Assembly (NCBI GenBank): GCA_903900845.1
Contig: CAIUOU010000017.1
Coordinates: 1 to 64,000, forward strand
DNA: 64,000 nt
From: an uncultured Opitutia bacterium
Lineage (GTDB): Bacteria; Verrucomicrobiota; Verrucomicrobiia; Opitutales; Opitutaceae
Reading direction: 5' to 3'
This document shows, piece by piece, positions 59,987-64,000 of this stretch (the stretch's first letter is position 1; every line of letters begins with the position of its first letter). The notes under the pieces were generated by a model that had not been told where the DNA came from, did not search any database, and saw nothing but the letters and a program-made list of their open reading frames with translations. Made by a program: the position numbers and the translations under genes.

Positions 59987-60622
59987 GTGACCCTCGCCGA
60001 TCTCAGACGGGATTATTCGCTCGCCGGCCTCGCCGAGAAGGATCTCGCGCGCGACCCCTTCCGGCAGTTCGAGAAATGGTTCCAAGAGGCGGAAGCGGCG
60101 AAGCTCCCCGAACCTAACGCCATGCTCCTCGCGACGGCGACGCGCGAGGGCCGGCCGTCGGCGCGGACCGTGCTGCTCAAGGGCCTCGACGGGCGCGGAT
60201 TCGTCTTTTTCACCAATTACGAGAGCCGCAAGGGTCGCGAGCTGGAGCTGAACCCGCGCGCCACCGCGGTGTTCCCTTGGATCGCGCTCGAACGCCAGGT
60301 CATCATCGAAGGCGCGATGGCCCGCGTGGCGCGCGAGGAAAGCGAGACCTACTTCCACTCCCGTCCGCGCGCGAGCCAGCTGGCGGCGTGGGGTCCGCCG
60401 CAAAGCAGCATCATCCCGGGCCGCGCGCAGCTCGAGGAGAGCTTCAAGGCGGTCGAACGGCGTTATGAGGGCCAGGAGGTGCCGCTGCCGCCGCATTGGG
60501 GCGGCTGGCGGCTCTCGCCCGAAACCGTCGAGTTCTGGCAGGGCCGCCGCAGCCGCCTCCATGACCGGCTGCGCTACCGGCGGTCGAACGACGGCTGGAC
60601 CGTGGAGCGCCTCGCGCCGTGA
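59987..60622 (+). CDS. pdxH: Pyridoxamine 5'-phosphate oxidase
   Basis: 211 aa from a GTG at 59987. FMN-binding motifs of Pdx[69 protein letters not shown], and the C-terminal [10 protein letters not shown]. Oxidises pyridoxine or pyridoxamine 5'-phosphate to PLP. First gene of a run of three genes with 4-base overlaps (pdxH, sixA-like, rmlD-like). Confidence 0.97.
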   Translation: MTLADLRRDYSLAGLAEKDLARDPFRQFEKWFQEAEAAKLPEPNAMLLATATREGRPSARTVLLKGLDGRGFVFFTNYESRKGRELELNPRATAVFPWIALERQVIIEGAMARVAREESETYFHSRPRASQLAAWGPPQSSIIPGRAQLEESFKAVERRYEGQEVPLPPHWGGWRLSPETVEFWQGRRSRLHDRLRYRRSNDGWTVERLAP

Positions 60623-61083
60623 CCGTCTTCCTGATCCGCCACGCCAAGGCGGAGGACGCCAGCCCCGACGCGGCCCGGCGCCTCACGACCGCCGGACGCT
60701 CCCACGCCCGCGCCCTCGGAAAATTCCTGGGCCGGTCCGAAGCCTTCGCGCCCGCCGTCCTGTGGCACAGCACCCTCGTCCGCGCGCGGGAGACCGCCGA
60801 GCTCGTCGCCGCCGGCCTGCCGGCCCCGGCCCCGCTGGAGGAAATCGAGGGTCTCGCGCCGGAGGATGATCCGCGCGCATTCGCGTCACGCCTCCGGTCC
60901 GCCCCGGATCCGCTGGCGATTGTGGGACACGAACCGTTTCTCGGCTCCCTCGCCTCGTTGCTCGTGACGGGAGCGCCGGATCCAGTGTGCTTTCACGTGC
61001 GCAAGGGGGCCGTCATCGCGCTGGAGGGCGCGGGCCGCCGTTGGGTGGTGCGCTGGCACCTGTCCCCCGAACTGCTGCCATGA
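60619..61083 (+). CDS. SixA-like phosphohistidine phosphatase
   Basis: 154 aa from a GTG at 60619 overlapping the pdxH stop. Histidine-phosphatase motif [10 protein letters not shown] with catalytic His8, LGKFLG and the second His in [11 protein letters not shown]. Small cytoplasmic histidine phosphatase; SixA removes phosphate from His of phosphotransfer proteins, but the target here is unknown. Overlaps the next start by 4 bases. Confidence 0.9.
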   Translation: MTVFLIRHAKAEDASPDAARRLTTAGRSHARALGKFLGRSEAFAPAVLWHSTLVRARETAELVAAGLPAPAPLEEIEGLAPEDDPRAFASRLRSAPDPLAIVGHEPFLGSLASLLVTGAPDPVCFHVRKGAVIALEGAGRRWVVRWHLSPELLP

Positions 61084-62015
61084 CCATCCTCGTCGCCGGC
61101 GCCTCGGGTCTCGTCGGTTCCGCCTTCGCGCGCGCCGCCGCTCGCCGCGGCCACCGCGTGGTGGGCATCACCGGCAAACACAACGGTCCGCTGGAGGGCA
61201 TCTCGACCCGCGTGCCGCTCGACCTCACCGACGAGGGGGCCACCACCTCCGCGGTGCTGGAGGCTTTCCCGGAGGCGATCGTCAACTGCGCCGCGGTCTC
61301 GGTGCCCGAGCAATGCGTGGCCGACCCGGCGCGCGCGCAGGCGCTCAACGTCACCCTGCCCGGCCTGCTCGGCCGGCTGGCTCACCATGTGAGCGGACGC
61401 GTGGTGCACCTTTCCTCGGAGCAGGTCTTCGACGGCGAACGGACGACCCCGTACACCTCCGCCGACGCCCCTTGTCCGATCAACCTGTATGCCCGCCAGA
61501 AATTGGCTGGTGAGCAGGCGGTGCTCACGGCGGCGCCGGAGTTTGCGACCGTGCTGCGGCTGCCCCTGTTGATGGGTAACAGCCCGGGCGGCGCGCGCAG
61601 CAACCACGAGCGCCTGCTGGCCGACTGGGCGGCGGGCCGCACGCCGCGGCTATTCACGGACGAGTTCCGGCAGCCCTGCACGGCGGACAACGTGGCCGAA
61701 GTCGTCCTGGAGATCTGCGAGCGCAACGACACCCGCGGGCTTTTCCACTGGGCCGGCACGGAACTGCTCTCGCGCCACGAGATGGGCGTGCGTATCCGCG
61801 ATCACTTCAAGCTCACGGGCAAACAGGCCCCGCTCGAGGCGGTGCGGCGGTCCGATAACCCGGAGGCGCTGCGTTCGCGCCAGGCCTGCCTCGCCCTGGA
61901 CTGCACGCCGCTCGCCGGCCGCCTGAAAACCCGGCCGCAGTCCTTTGCCGCGCAACTGGAGGAGCTCCACGTGCCCGTGCCGGTGCGCGCGTGGTACCAC
62001 GGCCTCGGCGTCTGA
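61080..62015 (+). CDS. RmlD-like NAD-dependent epimerase/reductase
   Basis: 311 aa from the ATG at 61080 (ATGA overlap with the sixA-like stop). Rossmann motif ILVAGASGLVGSAFARAA, NCAAVSVPEQCVADPARAQALNV (as in dTDP-4-dehydrorhamnose reductase), VHLSSEQVFDGE, and the YARQK active-site Tyr-x-x-x-Lys. Member of the RmlD-like extended SDR group. No other rml gene nearby, so the role in rhamnose synthesis is unproven; S-adenosylmethionine synthase-associated RmlD-like proteins are another possibility. Confidence 0.85.
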   Translation: MTILVAGASGLVGSAFARAAARRGHRVVGITGKHNGPLEGISTRVPLDLTDEGATTSAVLEAFPEAIVNCAAVSVPEQCVADPARAQALNVTLPGLLGRLAHHVSGRVVHLSSEQVFDGERTTPYTSADAPCPINLYARQKLAGEQAVLTAAPEFATVLRLPLLMGNSPGGARSNHERLLADWAAGRTPRLFTDEFRQPCTADNVAEVVLEICERNDTRGLFHWAGTELLSRHEMGVRIRDHFKLTGKQAPLEAVRRSDNPEALRSRQACLALDCTPLAGRLKTRPQSFAAQLEELHVPVPVRAWYHGLGV

Positions 62016-62026
62016 CGGTCGGCACG

Positions 62027-62755
62027 ATGACACTCGAGATCCTGCCCGTCCGCACCGCGGGGGCCGCCGAGAACATGGCGTCCGATTTCGTGCTGCTCCG
62101 GCGTTATCCGCGGCCCGCGGTGGCACGTTTCCGGCACTACGGGTGGCGCGCGCCGGCATTCACCTTCGGCTACTCGCAACGGGTCGCCTTCGTGCGCGAA
62201 CAGCTGGCTTCCGCCGCCGCCGGCGAGGTCCGGCCACCCGAGCTCTGCCGGCGGCCGACCGGCGGTGGCGTCGTCGATCACCGCGACGACTGGACCTACG
62301 CGCTGGTGATCCCGCGCGGACACGCGCTGGAGGAGCAGCGGGCCTCGGAAAGCTACTGGGTCGTGCATGAGGCGCTCGCGACCGTGCTGCGCGCGCAGGG
62401 GGTGCCGGCCGTCACCAAGCCCGCCGCGGATCCCGGCGCGGAGGAGGACGGCCCGGCGGGCGTGTGTTTCCAGCGCGCGGAGGTCCACGACGTCGTGCAC
62501 GCCGTCACCGGCGCGAAGATCGCCGGCGCGGCGCAGAAGCGCTCCCGCGACGGACTCCTGTTCCAAGGCTCGGTCTGGCGCCCGGCGGCCGGCGATTCGC
62601 TCCCGTGGGAGGAGTTCGCGGATCTATTCCCAACGGCGCTCGCCACGACCCTCGGCGCGGAGGCGACGCCCACGCCCTGGCCCGATTTCCCGGAAGGCGA
62701 GCTCGAGGCCCTCACCGAGCAGTATTCGAACCCGGAGTGGAACGAGTTCCGGTGA
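62027..62755 (+). CDS. Lipoate-protein ligase A/octanoyltransferase-like protein
   Basis: 242 aa from the ATG at 62027. BPL_LplA_LipB fold: HYGWRAPAFTFGYSQRV, CRRPTGGGVVDHRDDWTYALVIP and the catalytic Lys in GAKIAGAAQKRSRDGLLFQGSV. Would transfer lipoyl or octanoyl groups to lipoyl domains, or be a relative acting on another acyl group. 11 bases after the previous gene and probably cotranscribed with it. Confidence 0.85.
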   Translation: MTLEILPVRTAGAAENMASDFVLLRRYPRPAVARFRHYGWRAPAFTFGYSQRVAFVREQLASAAAGEVRPPELCRRPTGGGVVDHRDDWTYALVIPRGHALEEQRASESYWVVHEALATVLRAQGVPAVTKPAADPGAEEDGPAGVCFQRAEVHDVVHAVTGAKIAGAAQKRSRDGLLFQGSVWRPAAGDSLPWEEFADLFPTALATTLGAEATPTPWPDFPEGELEALTEQYSNPEWNEFR

Positions 62756-62777
62756 GGTGGCGGAGTGTTCCGCCCCT

Positions 62778-62806
62778 TTGACTCGGCGCTGCGGCGGTGC
62801 AGCGTC
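62778..62806 (+). promoter_or_regulatory. Candidate leaderless promoter of the S9 peptidase
   Basis: TTGACT, 17 bases, AGCGTC, 5 bases, ATG at 62812; first T 34 bases before the start codon. Confidence 0.45.
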
Positions 62807-62811
62807 GCCGC

Positions 62812-64000
62812 ATGAAACTTCCCCGCCGGCTCCTCCTCGCCGTCTTCGCTTTCCTTGTATCCGTGGCCGGCGCCGCGGAGAAACGCCTGATCACCCCGCA
62901 CGACCTGTGGGCGGTGAAGCGGGTCGGCAGCCCCGCGCTGGCTCCGGACGGCCGGCGCGTGGTGTTCACGGTGCAGGAGTGGTCCGTCGAGAAGAACAAG
63001 GCCACCACGAACCTGTGGCTGGCCGACGTGGCGACGGCGGACGTGCGACGGCTGACGACGGCCGCCGTGAGCGACGGTGCGCCCGCGTGGAGCCCCGACG
63101 GCACGCGGATCGCGTTCACCTCCAAGCGCGGGGAGGACGAGAACGCGGCGCTGTACGTGCTGCGGCTCGACGGCGGCGAGCCCGAGCGGATGGTCGAGCT
63201 GCCCTTCGCGGTCTCGGCGCCCAAGTGGATGCCGGACGGGCGAGGCATCGTCTTCGCCACGCGCGTCATCCCGGAGCTAGCCGGCAAGCTGGCGGCGGCG
63301 GACCTCGCCGCGATGCGCAAGGAGCTGAAACGCCGCAAGGATTCGAAGGTGAGCGCCAAGGTGAGCGAGTCGCGGGCGTTCCGCTATTGGGACGCATGGC
63401 TGACCGACGGCCTCGCGAACCGGCTGGTGCACCTCGACCTCGCGAGCCGCGCCCTCCGCGATCTCACGCCGGGCTTCTCGTACCCGTTCACCGTGAGCGG
63501 CGAGTTCTCGTTCGACCTCTCGCCCGACGGCCGCCTCGCCGCGGTCACCATCAACTCCACGCCTCCGCCCTACGCCGGCTACCTGAACAACGACATCTAT
63601 CTCGTTCCCACCGACGGCTCCGGCTCGCCGCGCAACCTCACGCCGGAGAACCAGGGTGACGACAGCGACGCGCGCTTCGCACCCGACGGCCGCTCGCTCG
63701 TCTTCAAGCGGCTCGACACGCCCTACTACAACGGGGAGTTCCAGAAACTCTGGCGGCATGACCTCGCCACCGGCCGCAACACCCCGCTGACGGAGGCGCA
63801 CGACTTCTCGATCGCTGACACGGCCTTCGCCGCCGACGGCGCCTCCTTCTGGTTGACGGCGGAGGACAAGGGGTCGGTGCCCGTGTTCAAGCTGGGCGCG
63901 GACGGCGCCGCGCTCACCGCGGTGCACCGCGGCGGAACCGCCTCCGCTCTGGACGCGCGCGGCGGGGCGGTGGTGTTCCTGCACAGCACATCGGCACGGC
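62812..64000 (+). CDS. S9 family peptidase (prolyl oligopeptidase/acylaminoacyl peptidase-like), 3' partial
   Basis: 396 residues visible from the ATG at 62812 to the window edge; missing from the track because no stop lies in the window. Signal peptide (RRLLLAVFAFLVSVAGAA), then the N-terminal beta-propeller of S9 peptidases: LWAVKRVGSPALAPDGRRVVFTV, PAWSPDGTRIAFTSKRG, FDLSPDGRLAAVT, DARFAPDGRSLVFKR. The catalytic alpha/beta-hydrolase domain lies beyond the window. Probably a secreted or periplasmic dipeptidyl/acyl peptidase. Confidence 0.9.
   Translation, partial: MKLPRRLLLAVFAFLVSVAGAAEKRLITPHDLWAVKRVGSPALAPDGRRVVFTVQEWSVEKNKATTNLWLADVATADVRRLTTAAVSDGAPAWSPDGTRIAFTSKRGEDENAALYVLRLDGGEPERMVELPFAVSAPKWMPDGRGIVFATRVIPELAGKLAAADLAAMRKELKRRKDSKVSAKVSESRAFRYWDAWLTDGLANRLVHLDLASRALRDLTPGFSYPFTVSGEFSFDLSPDGRLAAVTINSTPPPYAGYLNNDIYLVPTDGSGSPRNLTPENQGDDSDARFAPDGRSLVFKRLDTPYYNGEFQKLWRHDLATGRNTPLTEAHDFSIADTAFAADGASFWLTAEDKGSVPVFKLGADGAALTAVHRGGTASALDARGGAVVFLHSTSAR

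Noticed and set aside
1-64000. CRISPR array, prophage, integrative element or toxin-antitoxin pair
   Set aside because: No regularly spaced direct repeats, integrase, transposase, capsid, or small paired genes with such motifs were found.

Overview
The window is GC-rich, densely coded bacterial DNA with about 56 protein genes on both strands. It has no rRNA, tRNA, CRISPR array, transposase or phage gene that I can see. The content fits a free-living Verrucomicrobiota bacterium, most likely of the Opitutaceae type (inference). The evidence is Gram-negative outer-membrane genes (TonB receptors, Arn lipid A genes), several sulfatases, Tat-exported Gfo/Idh/MocA and sugar-isomerase proteins, many BamB/PQQ-like beta-propellers, and a perfect TGTTC-N4-GAACA palindrome upstream of recA, which is the LexA site described for Verrucomicrobia.

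Layout. 1-193: end of a TonB-dependent receptor. 453-10579: a tight one-direction cluster of two exported beta-propellers, a LuxE-like acyl-adenylate ligase, a LuxC-like aldehyde dehydrogenase, an iron alcohol dehydrogenase, a beta-propeller lipoprotein and a GT4 glycosyltransferase. This looks like an uncharacterised carboxylate-to-alcohol pathway coupled to the envelope. 10604-22163: housekeeping and small genes (thioesterase, pseudouridine synthase, YkgJ-like, Hsp15-like, Gfo/Idh/MocA, MarC, Dus, HutF-like amidohydrolase, nucleotidyltransferase, FKBP, phosphoesterase, DUF3253). 22100-26514: an ABC exporter (adaptor, FtsX permease, ATPase). 26688-30597: a frameshifted Tat-exported sugar isomerase, a large exported glycosidase-like protein and a Sel1 protein. 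31109-36393: recA, a DUF486 membrane protein, DUF4202, DUF2721, an M20 peptidase and a YchJ-like protein. 36412-40369: a DUF4177 protein with three repeated modules, divergent from a TonB receptor. 40505-44914: an esterase gene flanked by two copies of a palindromic repeat, then upp, a penicillin acylase and a small membrane protein. 45266-51974: a YdeP-type molybdopterin oxidoreductase, DUF3016, and a coupled sulfatase/EEP hydrolase/sulfatase operon. 52020-54957: a split arnA (two genes) plus arnD. 55012-64000: gamma-glutamyltransferase, argF-argG, a cupin, pdxH-sixA-rmlD-like overlapping genes, a lipoate-ligase-like protein and the start of an S9 peptidase.

Two genome-wide signals stand out. 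First, at least ten genes have a TTG(A/C)-N16/17-hexamer promoter placed so that transcription would start at or within a few bases of the start codon, suggesting common leaderless mRNAs. Second, the longer intergenic gaps carry remnants of dispersed short repeats (9-10 base phrases such as ATCCGTGTCC, and a CCGCGG palindrome followed by CTACACC). Start codons were revised from the ORF track in many genes using signal peptides, family N-termini and overlaps.
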